DNA from: Trematomus loennbergii
Taxonomy: Eukaryota > Chordata > Actinopteri > Perciformes > Nototheniidae
Direction: 5' to 3'
Assembly (NCBI GenBank): GCA_012861695.1
Contig: JAAOOA010000026.1
Location: 22,767,080-22,831,079, forward strand
DNA: 64,000 nucleotides
Shown: positions 1 through 22,309 of the stretch, piece after piece
Numbering within the stretch: the stretch's first letter is position 1
How the letters are laid out: each line of letters begins with the position of its first letter
Position numbers and translations under genes: made by a program
Notes under the pieces: model-generated
The model's database searches: none
Told to the model about the DNA's origin: nothing
The model's input: the letters and a program-made list of their open reading frames with translations, nothing else

Positions 1-79
1 ACACGGATCTAACCCACGGGACCGCGCCGCCCGGCACGTTCATGTGACGTGTTCAGTAGTACATGAGTTTTACCTTTAC

Positions 80-241
80 CCATGGATGCACAATAAGAAC
101 GGATTATATGAATACTTTCGTGACGTTTCACTCTCTCAAAAGTTGGGCCATTTTGTCTTCATGCGCCAATGAGCAACTCTCATAGGAATGAACGCGGCCC
201 CGCCTCCCACGCCGTATCCAGTTCTTATTATACATCCATGC
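80..241. mobile_element. Short MITE with terminal inverted repeats
   Basis: The left end (CATGGATGCACAATAAGAAC) and right end (GTTCTTATTATACATCCATG) are near-perfect inverted repeats about 160 bp apart. The right half recurs at 8210-8327, showing a dispersed family. The element lies in a chd1 intron. Confidence 0.6.
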
Positions 242-519
242 TGCACATGTGTATCCTCCGCGGTCTTAAAATCCCCACAATGCTTTGCGCACGGACCAAT
301 TTCCAAAATCTTTGGCGGAAATCGCGCTCCATTTAAGGCGGGGCCTCGCATATGACGCACACCTGTTAGCCTGTTCCACCATTCTTCGTTTTCCGAGGCT
401 AGGAAGGATGCTTGCCTCGCTTCTGAAGGGCCTGACTCGGAGGGACATGTCCTACCAAGGAAGCGTCCTCATTGAGAAACACCCACTGCTTCCATGTGTA
501 ACACTTTTGACCCCTTCAG

Positions 520-9135
<8,616 letters not shown>

Positions 9136-10330
9136 CAGCAGCTCCCAGGTCTGCTGGTAGCAGCCATAGACTCCGTGAAAAAAAACACAGCAAATGCCTT
9201 ACAGGGACTGTGAACTCACTGCAGCTGCAGGAAGAAACACTGTGCATCCACTGCAGCTGCTTCATCTCGGGAACGCCAGGCAGCAGATTAAAAAAAACAA
9301 ATCATATTTTTGTATTAAAGAGTTTAAAGCTGCAGCGAGACGGCACGCAGCGATTTTTGTTATTTTTATAAACTTTTCTTAACTCTGGAAACTGACACAA
9401 TTGACCCTGAGAGCTGCCTCATATTCCCAACCAATGACACTGGATCCTGTTGTTCTCTGTTTCGTCTGTCCGTCTCCATCATGCTCAATGTGATTATCTA
9501 CCTTATTTAAGTGTTAACTCGATGAGAAGTCACACAGAATCGCTTTACAAGTGGATGTTTAAAGGTGTCCGGCTCGGGCTCACCACCTGGCGTACCTCAT
9601 GTTCAGCATTTCTCATTTTTTCCCTCAGCAGGTTTCTTCGTTTTCCAACCAGGCGTGAATTATTTAATAACATATCTTAGCTGTAAAAAAAATAACCTGG
9701 ATTGTTTTTGTTTTTTTTGGGAGTGTGAGGTGTATCATGATTTTTGCCTCTTCAGTAATACTGTTGTACATTTTTGTAAAATAGTAAATCGGTGGTCTTT
9801 TTTCCTCAGGCTTTTTGGATTTATTATGACTCTACTTTCCCCCCCATCAACTCAGGCTTTTTTGTCGTTCTACGAGTGAGTTTCTGTAAAATAGTTCTTT
9901 CATGATAATGCTTTCAGAATGTAACTTTTGGTAAAGGGAAAGAATCTTTAATGACTCAGTTTTATTCACTAATGCTTCGTTCTTCTGCTCGGTAAGTTGA
10001 GAAGAAACTGACTTTTTAAAATCATTGTTTGAGATAAAAGTCAGTTTTCTTCCACTCAGAAGCACCAGTTCTGTTAGATCTTAAATAAACTCGACTTTTT
10101 ACACTTTTTATTTGATTTACCTTTCAGTTTCCTTTTTCTACGTAGGCAATAATGTCACTGTTTCTATGCAGCCAAGTATATTTGTGGTGAACCACCCAAC
10201 TGAATGAAGTCACTGTTACGGTTCGCACTGTTGTACATAGATTTCCTCTATATTTCAAATTGAATTTACACTGAAAGTGCATGAATTTTTATGAACTGTT
10301 TTATAGTTGTTTATGAAGCCATTAAAATCA
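9136..10330 (+). other. chd1: Probable 3' UTR of chd1
   Basis: No coding exon and no recognisable transposon follow the chd1 stop until a hAT-like repeat at about 10.47 kb. The stretch is T-rich and holds poly(A)-signal candidates AATAAA (10084-10089) and ATTAAA (10321-10326). The transcript end is inferred. Confidence 0.5.
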
Positions 10331-10469
10331 ATCACTGTACTCACTCGTACCAGCTCTCTTTAACACCGTGTCGACTTCTTTATTCTGCAAGGAGGCAGGA
10401 ACCTTTGGAGGACAGGTGGGTGAGTTTCATGGCAAATATATCACTGCTAACTTTACACTATACTCCTAA

Positions 10470-11023
10470 AGGTGGGGAGTAACTAAGTATATTCACTTAA
10501 GTTCAATTGTGAGGTACTTGTACTTTGAGTATTTCAATTGTATGCTACTTTGTACTTCTACTCCACTACAGTTCAGAGGTAAATGGTGTACTTCTACTCC
10601 ACTACATGTATGTAATACCTTTAGTTACTTTACAGATGTGGATGAATGATGTGAAATATAATCAAGTGTTAAATCAGACTTTAGTTCCACCTGGAGTAAA
10701 TTCACAAGCTACCCTGCAGTATACAAAGTCATTCAAACTAGCTGCACCTTTACCAGCTTTGAGAACACTTTAAAGATCAATCATTATAAAACATATCATA
10801 TATATTATTCTGAAATGGACCAATCTGCACAATGACTACTTTTACTCAAGTACAAGATCTGAGTACTAGGCCTACTTCTCCCTCCTCTGGATATTTCATA
10901 AATATGATAATCATGTTTCCTTGTGAAGCTGATTGAAGATGACACGTTGCAAGATCTGAGTACTCCTACACTCTGGTACTTCTACTTTCACTTAAACACA
11001 ATATCTGAGTACTTCTCCCACCT
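10470..11023 (+). mobile_element. hAT-like MITE family A, copy 1
   Basis: AGGTGGGGAGTAACTAAGTA at one end and TGAGTACTTCTCCCACCT at the other. The interior (for example TACAGATGTGGATGAATGAT and GCTGCACCTTTACCAGCTTT) is shared with copies near 22.31-22.79, 23.71-24.35, 35.33-35.94 (inverted) and 36.51-37.14 kb (inverted). Confidence 0.65.
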
Positions 11024-11531
11024 TCTTGTTTAAGGACAAGAGGCCCACTAACCTGTGTTGGCACGTGCATTCTTTGGAACACCAGGGGCGGGGACATACT
11101 GGAAAACAACACTGGGGGCGGGACCAGACAGAACCTCCTATTTCTCATAATCTTTTGACAGACAGCTTACCTGACCAATCATCAAACAGTAGGTGTTCAC
11201 CGAGCATTTTAGCAGATCTCTAAACTCTCAACGACAGGGCGCGCGCACAATCACCAGCCGTTGTCCATTCCTATGCTGTGGGATCGAGGAGTTATTTGGC
11301 AACATTGCTGCGACATGTCTATCATTGACGGGAAGTGGGTGGACCTTCCACAGATTCACTGAACGACACACAAATGACCACTCCAATTCTTGTTTTGACC
11401 ATTAAAAGGTTTTATCGAGATTACAAGCACCAACATTGAAGCCAGTTGGGTAAGTTATACTATGAAGATTTTGATAGCGGAAAATATGGCGTTAGCAGGG
11501 CGGGGGCACTGAGCTAAATGTTAGGTTTTAA

Positions 11532-13328
<1,797 letters not shown>

Positions 13329-13335
13329 TTAAGTA

Positions 13336-14250
13336 CGGTACTTGAGTATATGTATTTTACTACATTCCAACACTGATTGAAGTCATTACCGTCAGTCCTG
13401 CACAACCCTCTAATATTTGGCACATTGTACACAAAGCTACTTTTTTTTTTATATTTCTGCACGGCTTACCATTTTCCAAACCAATACTGCACATATTTGA
13501 TTTGATTCAATTTCATTTTATCATATTATACTGTACTGTACGTAGTATTCTTGGTATATCTATATTTCATGTAAATATTTCTCTATATTTTAAAGTTATA
13601 AATGTCTTTTTTAAATTTTTTTTATAATAGTTTTATCTTTTGGTCTTGTGCTGTTTGCTGAATTCCAGTAAGATGCTTCACTTCTAAGAGACTGTTCTTA
13701 TACTTTTGCTTTTCCTGCTATCACAAGTCAGTATGTTCGCATTGAAATGGGATTTGTCCTCTGTTTGCTTCTTTAACGCTCCTGTCGGGTTCATCGCTCC
13801 CCCCTTTACTTTGGTGTTCCCAGTCTGTTTTAACTGCTCTTACATTAACACAAAATCAATTAGTCTCTACCAAATTTGATTTAACACCTTTTTACGCTGT
13901 CAACAAAGTCTCAGACGACTGGTGTACATGAATAACTGCGATGAATATACAAAGAATAGACACAGTTCGATTGGGTGTGTGTGCTATCTGATGGATGAAC
14001 ATCATCCAGGGTTACCCATTCATTTCCTATGGCGGTCATTTTTTACCGGGAACATCATAGGTGTTACAAAGCGGACTAAACCACTCAAAATTAAATGAAA
14101 GTGGTGATCAGCAATATGTTCAGATGCCTACTGTGGAGGATATCATAAGGCCTTGAAGCAATCAAACGTAAAACACAATATGTATGATTGATGTAAGTAG
14201 CCAATCAGATCTATCCCGAACACGACAGGAGGGTTAAAGCATTTTTTTAA
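13336..14250. other. Intergenic stretch without recognised content
   Basis: AT-rich sequence between the family D element and the il6st-like exon. I see no exon, no repeat ends and no structured RNA. Confidence 0.5.
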
Positions 14251-14306
14251 GAAAATGCTTTTTCTTACCAAGGCTCTCTGCCTGTATCTTTGTTTTGACT
14301 CAACAG

Positions 14307-16837
14307 GGTTTTCCCAAACCAACCATTTGGTGACAGCCCCACAGACAACGCAATTTCTAGAGATCGGCTCTAACTTCAAGGCTACATGCATGATCATCGA
14401 CACAACGGAAGTTACAGCTGATGACCTCTACTGGAAACTGGCTGAGACTACTGTATCCAAAGAGCTGTACACCAAGCTCAATGAATCGGCTATCAGTGTC
14501 ACGATCCCCGTCACCAGTGGAAAATCTCAATGGTTATTTTGCAGTGCAAAAAAGGAAAAGTCCTCCTACGTTTTCCTGAACGCAGGCAAATTTCTGTACG
14601 GGGTCTTCCTGAAGAAAGGCTGTAAGTTGTTATTGTTGGCACCTAAAACCAAAGCTGTTTTCTAACTACCTGTATTTAATGCTTATAGGTTAGGTCATTG
14701 CTAACTCATGGTATGCATTTACTATAGACAGTTTGAGGACAAATATTTAAAGGTCACCTATTATGCAAAATCCACCTTTTCATGTCTCTTCTACATCAAC
14801 ATGTGTCCCCTCTGTGAAAGAGACTCTGGAAGTTTCAGGAAAAAAGATTCTCTCACTTTTTGTCCTGATCCATTTATATAAAAACCTGTCTGAAAATGAG
14901 CTGATCAAATGTTGGCCCTTTATGATGTCATAACGATTTTTTGGCTTGTGTAACCATTAGCCAATCAGCAACCAAGGTAACCCCCCCTAAACACACCTTA
15001 TCACCTGAATCTCCTCCTAGAGCACCATTAGCCGCATTCACACCGGAGTACTTTTCACCGTACTTTTCGCGTTTAGTTCCGTTAGTACCCCTTATGTCGC
15101 GTTCACACCAAAAAGAGTACTTAGTCCGGGAACTTTTACCCCCATTTTTAGTGCCTGCTGAGAGATGGTACTTTCCTGGGGAAAAAAGTGCCCCAGTTCT
15201 GGTTGGCTGGGCGAATTGCAAACCACGCCCCGTACAACTCTGAAATGTTTTGTAGAGCGCCATTTTATTATCCTGGCATTAGCATTATTAGCATTAGCAT
15301 TCGCCCAGTGCACCAACGCAGAGAGACTAACTTATGGCAACACAAAATAAAACATGGGAGCGGTGGAGATGAGGAGGTGTCGGCGTTCTGGCGATTTACT
15401 CTGAAGGCTTCAGTAGAAGCTGCTGGGAGTCCCAGCAGCTTCTACTGAAGCCAGTCCCCAACTCCGGGGACTTCCGGTCGGGGACTCCGGGTGGCAGTAT
15501 ACGCCGTGAAGTTGTTTGCTGCCTGCCAGTAAACCCAAAGCAGAAGAAGAGAAGTGACGTCAGCGGCTCATTTGCGTAATCTTCCCTCAGGGAAAAGTAC
15601 TCCGGTGTGAACGCGATCTGTACTAAATCCCTGGGGTAATAAGTGCCGGGGCTCTGAGTGCCGGCACTAAATACGGCAAAGTACTTGGTGTGAACGCGCC
15701 TATTGTGTTCTTTTTAACCAAATATCTCTCAGAGGGGCGTGGGGAGTGGCTCCTTATTTTCATCTAAAGTAACAGAGAGAATCAGCACTTTTGAAACAGG
15801 GCTGAAACAGAGGGGATTATGGGATGCTGCAATGACTGTTTGGTGTTTCAGCCAATCAGAGACATGTTTTGTATATATCTGAGACCTGGAATATATTGAT
15901 GAAAAACAGTATAATGGGGGACCTTTAAGTCATCACCCGAAGCGTCTGCCATAATATCCTAGTGATGCAGTCATACAAACTTTTGAAAACTGTCCCATTG
16001 TAGTTGTGGACACACCCCGGTTTACTGTGAAGTACTTTGTTCAGTTTCATTCTGACTTTCAGTGGCGGAGAAGTTATTTAGGCTTGATTAAAACACCCTA
16101 AGAATTAAATCGAGAAACCCTTGTAATTAAAGGTGTTTTCCACCCTCACTTTTATCTTGGAGTTGTCTCTGTATGTTTAAATAAATGTCTGTGAAAAAAG
16201 GGCACACAAGCTTTTGAATGATGTCTGTGTGCTGTTTGTCTCCATGTCAGATCCACCAGGGAAGCCTGAGAATGTTTCCTGTGTGGCCGTTCAGAAGAAA
16301 ACTACAATCTCCAGCACCTTCAGCTGTCAGTGGGCGACAGTCGGACGTCAAACCAGCGATGTCCCGACAGAATACACCCTGAATGTTGTAGTCATTCAGT
16401 GAGTATACCAAGCTTTTTTTTATTTAATAGGCTTTATTGGCAGGAAATGTGACATTTGTTTCCATAGCACGATTACAAAAAATAATGATTTGAATAAACA
16501 TAAATTATTAACAATACTTATTCATGCCTTGTCCTAGGTCAACAAATGTCTTTATAGCATATAAGACAGGGCTGGAAACTTCAAATGAATGTCAAAAAAT
16601 TAAAAGTATTTCATTTTCAACTATGTTTGTGTAGCTTTTGAGTGCCTTTTAATGGTATTTCTTTTATTTACATGTTCAGCGGTCGGAACTACAGTGTGTC
16701 CACGGAGGGAACCCACGCCCAAGTGGAATTTGTGGACACTTACCCCCATTTTATGAACCTGGAGGTTTGGGTGGAAGCACACAATAAACTGGGAAAAATT
16801 GAGTCTGAGCATATAACTCAAGATGCTAACTCGTTTG
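14307..16837 (+). CDS. il6st: gp130 (IL-6 signal transducer)-like receptor, N-terminal exons only
   Basis: Three exons with AG/GT borders and compatible phases: 14307-14621, 16251-16398 and 16680-16837. The first encodes an Ig-like domain (for example IGSNFKATCMI, DDLYWKL). The second starts the cytokine-receptor homology module (PPGKPENVSC, FSCQW). The third ends it (FMNLEVWVEAHNKLGKIESE), close to the gp130 segment NIEVWVEAENALGKV. gp130 is the shared signalling subunit for IL-6-family cytokines at the plasma membrane. An in-frame ATG at 14255 with a hydrophobic stretch (MLFLTKALCLYLCF) could be a signal peptide, but the same bases also make a polypyrimidine tract and acceptor, so the true start is uncertain. 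No further module, membrane segment or cytoplasmic exon appears before the tropomyosin exon at 20010. The gene is therefore truncated, rearranged or misassembled. Other IL-6-receptor-family members (LIFR/OSMR type) are possible. Confidence 0.72.
14751..15924 (+). mobile_element. TTAA-target MITE family C, copy 2, with a nested MITE
   Basis: TTAA at 14747-14750 and 15925-15928 flank ends AGGTCACCTATTATGC and AATGGGGGACCT. Only one minisatellite unit is present. The element is split by a second element at about 15031-15702. It lies in the first il6st-like intron. Confidence 0.85.
15031..15702. mobile_element. MITE with CGTTCACACC-type inverted ends and a central hairpin
   Basis: CGCATTCACACCGGAGTACT on the left mirrors AAGTACTTGGTGTGAACGCG on the right. 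A related, rearranged copy lies at about 48966-49375. Its middle (15406-15452) is a perfect 23-bp inverted repeat with a 1-base loop. Superfamily unclear (PIF/Harbinger-like is one option). Confidence 0.7.
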
Positions 16838-17032
16838 GTAAGTTCAATTGTATTTAATTGTCACATTTCCACAGTGCTTCCAGCTTTATGTCTGCCTGTT
16901 CTGACCTGTACCAAAAAGCCAGTTCAACATGCATTGAATATCTTTGTGTTATCTGGTTTAATTATGCATCCAGCTAAATGGTCCAAAAACAACGGTAATC
17001 AATTCATTAAGTCCACCCAGGGTTTCTCAGTC

Positions 17033-17700
17033 TAAAGGCCCCTACACACCAATCTGACACCAAAGAACACGTCCCGATAGGCCCGACTGTTGTGTCGCCT
17101 CACGTCTCCTGCGTCTTGGCCAACAGTCGCACTGGAACACACCGCAAAGACTTCAGCCGACGGCCAAGTAGCACGTACGCACTGCGCATGCGTGAGTGGC
17201 AATAACTGTCCTTACCAGCAGGCGGCGGTAGTGTGTATTCGTCATTCAAAAGAGGCAACAACCGGAAGACAGACTGCGTGATACACCGAGAGAAGAAGAA
17301 CAGACTGCGTGATATAAACAAACAACAAATAGCGTGTGCGTTCCATTTTCACTCTACAGCGAGAAGCTCATGGGGCTTTCCTGAACCTGTGTCGAGAGCT
17401 GGAGTTAAATGAAATCTCAGATTTGCCTTCTTAATAGTTTGTTTGGGTACCTCACTTCCGTTTCGCTTCTCATGCACTGATTCGCTAAGCTGAACAGCCA
17501 ATCAGAGGATTTATTTAGCCGACGGCCTTTAGCCGACAGCCTCCCGATTCAACATGTTGAATCGGCGGCGGAAGGTGTCGGCACGGCTGAAAAGACACGA
17601 CGGGGCGGGACACACCAATCTGAGTAGGGCGACAGGACGCTCATCGACGGCCAGACATCTATCGAGGGCCGAAATCTGCTTGGTGTGTAAGGACCTTTAA
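17033..17700. mobile_element. DNA transposon with 18- to 20-bp inverted ends
   Basis: TAAAGGCCCCTACACACCAA at the left and TTGGTGTGTAAGGACCTTTA at the right are inverted with few mismatches. The GC-rich interior shows no transposase frame. Confidence 0.7.
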
Positions 17701-18109
17701 GAGCGAGTTCACTTGGAAGGGGCGGAGTTAGTAGCATTCGACCAATCACAGACATGGACTTGTGTGCTGTCATAAGGGCGTTATCAATCACAAATGACGA
17801 GTAGACTATAATAAAGGTATACAAAAAAGGTTCAAACCTAAACAACACGAGTTAAACTGCTAATGCAGACTAAAAGCAACATAGTTAAAGCTGCCACATG
17901 CAGGAAGAACATCTGGACATTTTGAGATTTCGGCAACTAATTGCGTTGGTTAGATGCATTCTTTTGGAATAGAAATAGAAGATATAGGCTACTTTATTCA
18001 TCTCCAATAATAAATACGTTTATTTGTTATATTTATCAGGCTCTGGTTTCAGACAGAGGGTGAAAAGAGGTGCTGCAGTATGAGACAAATAAAGAGCTTT
18101 TTGAACATT

Positions 18110-18765
18110 TAACATTACATTACATTACGGCCCAATCCCAAACCACGCCCTCCTAGTTTGGGATTGGGCCTACATGTTACTTGTTAGACGCTTTTATCCA
18201 AAGTGACTTACATACTCAATACTTTGGGCAATCCCCACAGAAGCAATTTGGGGTGAAGTGTCTTGGCCAGCAAGGCAAGGCAAGGCAAGTTTATTTATAT
18301 AGCACCTTTCAACACAAGGCAATTCAAAGTGCTTTACAAAAATGGAAGACATTAAGAAAATGGCATTTAAAATCAGTCATTAAAAATAAAAGATAATAAA
18401 ATAAACATTAAAAGAAAAAATACATGGATAAAAGTTACAGTGCAGTTTAAGATGTGAATAGTTCAATTAAAAGCAGCGACAAAAAGAAAAGTCTTCAGCC
18501 TGGATTTAAAAGTAGTAAGAGTTGCAGCGGACCTGCAGGTTTCTGGAGTTTGTTCCAGATATTTGGAGCATAATAACTGAATGCTGCTTCTCCATGTTTA
18601 GTTCTGACTCTGGGGAGAGAAAGCTGACCAGTCCCTGAAGACCTGAGAGTTCTGGATGGTTCATAATTTAGCAGTAGGTCAGACATGTATTTTGGGCCTA
18701 AACCATTCAAAGCTTTATAAACCAGCAACAATATTTTGAAATCTATTCTTTGACACACTAGGTGT
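18110..18765 (-). mobile_element. L2-type LINE fragment (3' end, reverse strand)
   Basis: On the minus strand, 18758-18495 translates to FKILLLVYKALNGLGPKYMS and LPRVRTKHGEAAFSYYAPNI, the C-terminal reverse-transcriptase tail of fish L2/Rex-type LINEs. The 3' UTR end (AAAGCACTTTG-type) is at about 18290-18345. It is 5'-truncated and sits inside another dispersed repeat seen at 17.70-18.10, 18.77-18.87 and 55.97-56.13 kb. Confidence 0.75.
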
Positions 18766-18869
18766 GTAGGCTAAAGGGCGGGACATCTCTGAGCAGTTGA
18801 CCGATCACAACAGAGCCGGCCAGCTAACCAATCAGAGCAGACTGGGCTCTGGTTTCAGACAGAGGGTGA

Positions 18870-20009
18870 CGCTTCGAGAATTATCATTTGTTGAAGAAAA
18901 ACTCACTAAGGTTCTCAATTACAGAAATAGCCTTTACTTGAAGTTACTAGAGTTTCTGAGCGATTATAAAACAGTATGAATGTAATGAGGATCCCTCTTA
19001 ATGACCTGCAGAAAAGACCATCAGTGTGACAATTGGATATTATTCAAATCACTTTCAGGTACAGTTCCCTGCAACATCAGACCAACCATCTACGCAGGAT
19101 GAGGAGGGTTACTTTGAATATATATTCTGTTATAATTACTAGTTACCTGTAAATCAGTGTAATGAGTAACCTAATCTAAGTATCACAATATCAAACAAAG
19201 TAATGTTACCGGATTACTTGCCATTACCTTTTTATAAAACAAAAACAAATATCAATAAGATGTTTTTACTGAAGTGTATTTTGTAAGACAGAACAATGTG
19301 ACCTTAGAAAAGAAGAAACCCAGTTATTTAGGATCATAACATGATTTTATTTGTAGGAAAACCTGCCTTTCATGAAGCATATTCAGCCTATGCACCAACA
19401 ATGAAACACACGAGCACATACTACAGCTTAAAAAAGCAGAAATAAAACCTGAGCTGACAGGAAATGCTCCGTTTTAGTTTAATACACACAGTTAAGCTCA
19501 CACACTATTTTATGAACATATACGTTCACTTACTGAATTAAAAAGTGACTGAATGTTTGTTTCCATTGAAATGTATTAAAGGGATTCTTCTGGAAATCTA
19601 CATAATGTAACTATAGATAAAGTCAACAAGGACTAAAAACTATTGTCTCTATTTTACATTTGCCCATTTTGGTAAGTGACTAAACTTTTAAACAATGTTT
19701 GATGTCTTCGTTTCTTTTCTTTTTTATGTCAGTTTTCAGCAAACTAGCTGGGAATTCATCAGAAAATCATAAGAATGTCAATTTTGTAGAATAAAACGTA
19801 GTAGTAAAATCAAAGCAGGTTTAGGGTGCTCTCGAAATGTCATCTCCTCTTAAGATTCTCTATTACCAGCAGATTGAGCTTCTTGTGTTTTTGGCAAACC
19901 CTTGTACAGTAACCAATGCACTGACAGTGCAAAAACACTGTGTTGGTTTAGAAGACGCATCTCCAGGTCCAGACAGGAAACTCACGTGTGGCTTTGTTCC
20001 CTCCTCCAG
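18870..20009. other. Non-coding stretch before the tropomyosin exon
   Basis: I looked here for the remaining gp130 modules and for upstream tropomyosin exons and found neither. The sequence is AT-rich without clear repeat ends. Confidence 0.45.
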
Positions 20010-20092
20010 AGAAACTGGCCCAGGCCAAAGAGGAGAACCTGGACATGCACCAGGTGTTGGACCAAACCCTCCTGGAGCTCAACAATCTATAG
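20010..20092 (+). CDS. Tropomyosin terminal coding exon (exon 9d type), isolated
   Basis: After the acceptor CCTCCTCCAG (AG 20008-20009) the phase-1 exon reads (E)KLAQAKEENLDMHQVLDQ, continues TLLELNNL, and stops at TAG 20090-20092. This is the 27-residue C-terminal exon used by non-muscle isoforms of vertebrate tropomyosins (TPM1, TPM2 or TPM4 class), coiled-coil proteins that bind along actin filaments. The ending LLELNNL is closest to what I recall for TPM2 and TPM1. None of the preceding tropomyosin exons is in the window upstream on the plus strand. It could be a relic of a lost paralogue, a duplicated exon, or the edge of a gene whose body was misplaced in assembly. Confidence 0.8.
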
Positions 20093-21080
20093 AGCCCTCC
20101 TCCGAGCTCCCAGCACACCACATCAGATGTGACGATTGGTTCAGAACTAGATCTATGGAGCCCCCTACCAAGTGTCTTTATGCAAACTAAGAGCTATTTG
20201 GTGTGCATTAGAAACTGTTGGAGGTCATCAGAAGGATCCTGTCATCAATAAAAAAGGTCTTGTGTGTGCACGTGGAAGTCATAGAAAACAATAACATCAA
20301 GAAAAGTGTTGCTTAAAAAAAGGTTTGACCAAAACATGACACAGCAGTTCTAAGTAAGTAATGATAAAAACATGATAGTTGCTACTGCACACAAAAGACA
20401 TTTCTCCTTTACCCAACAGTTTCTGATGTGCACTTGAAAACGTATTTGTTGTCTTTCTATTGGTTGATAAAGTGTGTTACAGATATGTTCCAGATATGTT
20501 ATAGACGTACACTAACTCATCTGATCTACCGTACCAATTTTGGGGCAATACAATTGTATTATGTTAAAAAAAACACTTTTAGGCAGTTATTTAGGTCATT
20601 TTTAGGCAGGTTTATTATGCATTTTATAAAGTCAACATTAGAGTTATTTTCCAAATACAAAAACAAAATAGAGGAAATGTGTGTGAGACTGTTTTTACAT
20701 GTTAAAAGCTGAATTGAATAAAGAGTTGGGAGCTGTAATACTGACTGATCTAACTGAATAAAAGTTTTATATCTTTTAAAAATGAGTGAATTCCTGAAAT
20801 GCGAAGGTTTCATAATCTTATCATCAGATTGCACATGTTGTGACTTTCACTCTGAGGTCATTTAAATGTCATACAACTTCATGTCTGCTAACCTCTCTTC
20901 CAGAAGGTTATAATACAGTTGTCAAGTACAAGCAAATCTGACGCTAAACTGCTATGCTGAAATGTAATGTGTAAGAAGAAAGTGAAGAATTTAGATTGAA
21001 ATGATACATGAACACTGGGGGCTTGAATGTGTGAAGTAAAAAGGCTTGGAAAAGCAGCAGAATATTTGAACTGCAAACTT
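20093..21080. other. Possible tropomyosin 3' UTR and intergenic sequence
   Basis: AT-rich, with an AATAAA near 20247 and another near 20757. No exon seen. Confidence 0.35.
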
Positions 21081-21087
21081 TTGAACT

Positions 21088-21795
21088 AAGTTGATGGAGA
21101 ATGATCTGTCGCCATGGCAACGGCATTTGATGACACCCCATAATACGCTTAGATGCGTTGATGGCTGCATCGTTACCAAACCTGTGAAGTTTTGGGCCAT
21201 TTGGAACATTTTCACTGAAGTTATGAGAAAACCGTGTTTCATGGCGAGCATTGTGTTGCCATGGCAACGGCATTTGAAGAAACCCCATAATTGACGTAGA
21301 GCTGTTGAGGGCTGGACCGGTGATATACAAGCGAAGTTTGGGGGACGATCGGACCGTTTCCATTGGACTTACAGCGACACCGTGTTTCATGGCGAGCATT
21401 GTGTTGCCATGGCAACGGCATTTGAAGAAATCTCAAAACTGTCTCGTAGATGTCTTCACGACTGGACTGTTAGCACACATGTGAATTTTGAGCACTTTTT
21501 GAACATTTTCATAGGAGTTAAAGGGACATCGTGTTTTATGGCGAGGGATGCGTTTCCATGGAAACGGCATATGGTGAGATTTCAGATTTGTCGTAGAGCT
21601 GTTGAGGCATGGTGATATACAAGTGAAGATTGGGGGACGATTGGACCGTGTCCATTGGACTTACAGCGACATCGTGTTTCATGGCGAGTGGTCTGTCGCC
21701 ATGCCAACGGCATTTGATGACACCCCATACTACGCTTAGATGTGTTGATGGCTTGCATCGTTACCAAACCTGTGAAGTTTTGGGCCGTTTGGAAC

Positions 21796-21800
<5 letters not shown>
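21088..21800 (+). repeat. Tandem array of about 147-bp units carrying X-box (RFX) palindromes
   Basis: Five diverged units share GTTTCATGGCGAG, a 14-bp palindrome and ACGGCATTTGA. The palindromes are at 21108-21121 (GTCGCCATGGCAAC), 21255-21268 and 21403-21416 (GTTGCCATGGCAAC), 21552-21565 (GTTTCCATGGAAAC) and 21695-21708 (GTCGCCATGCCAAC). Spacings are 147, 148, 149 and 143 bp. Confidence 0.8.
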
Positions 21801-21807
<7 letters not shown>

Positions 21808-21829
<22 letters not shown>

Positions 21830-21849
21830 TGTGTGTGTCTGTGTGTGTC

Positions 21850-21917
<68 letters not shown>

Positions 21918-22010
21918 TTGAGGAAGAGGAAGATAGAGGAAGATATTGAGGAAGAGGAAGATAGAGGAAGATATTGAGGAAGAGGAAGATAGAGAGAGAG
22001 AGAGAGAGAA
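21808..22010 (+). repeat. (GA)n microsatellite with AGGAAGAT-type interruptions
   Basis: Mostly GAGAGA, broken by three GATATTGAGGAAGAGGAA-type segments at about 21915-21995. Confidence 0.9.
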
Positions 22011-22080
22011 TGAAATGAACAGTTAGAACTGACTCTTGATCGCCCTCTCTCTCTTCTCTTGAACGGCATATGATGACATA

Positions 22081-22171
22081 AGATATTCATTGCTATCGGG
22101 ATGTTAAGAGCATTCCACGGAATATAACAAGTGTATCTCGAGCCGGTTTCTCAAATTGACCTACCCTACCT
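22081..22171 (-). mobile_element. Terminal fragment of TTAA-target MITE family E
   Basis: The reverse complement of the left end of the 61457-61836 element, ending CCTACCCTACC|TTTAAG. The other end is missing; the RFX-box array abuts the break region. Confidence 0.6.
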
Positions 22172-22309
22172 TTAAGATAAATGTAACACCACTACAAATA
22201 TATACTGACTAGAACAAAAACAAAAAAGATAAATAAAACAAACCTTACTCAAAGTGTTTCTTGGTGCAAACTAGAAAGTAGAACAAATTATATTTTTAGA
22301 AAGTAGTGG

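Noticed and set aside
15408..15452. Candidate microRNA hairpin
   Set aside because: The stem is a perfect DNA palindrome with a one-base loop within a MITE; the shape is unlike a microRNA precursor.
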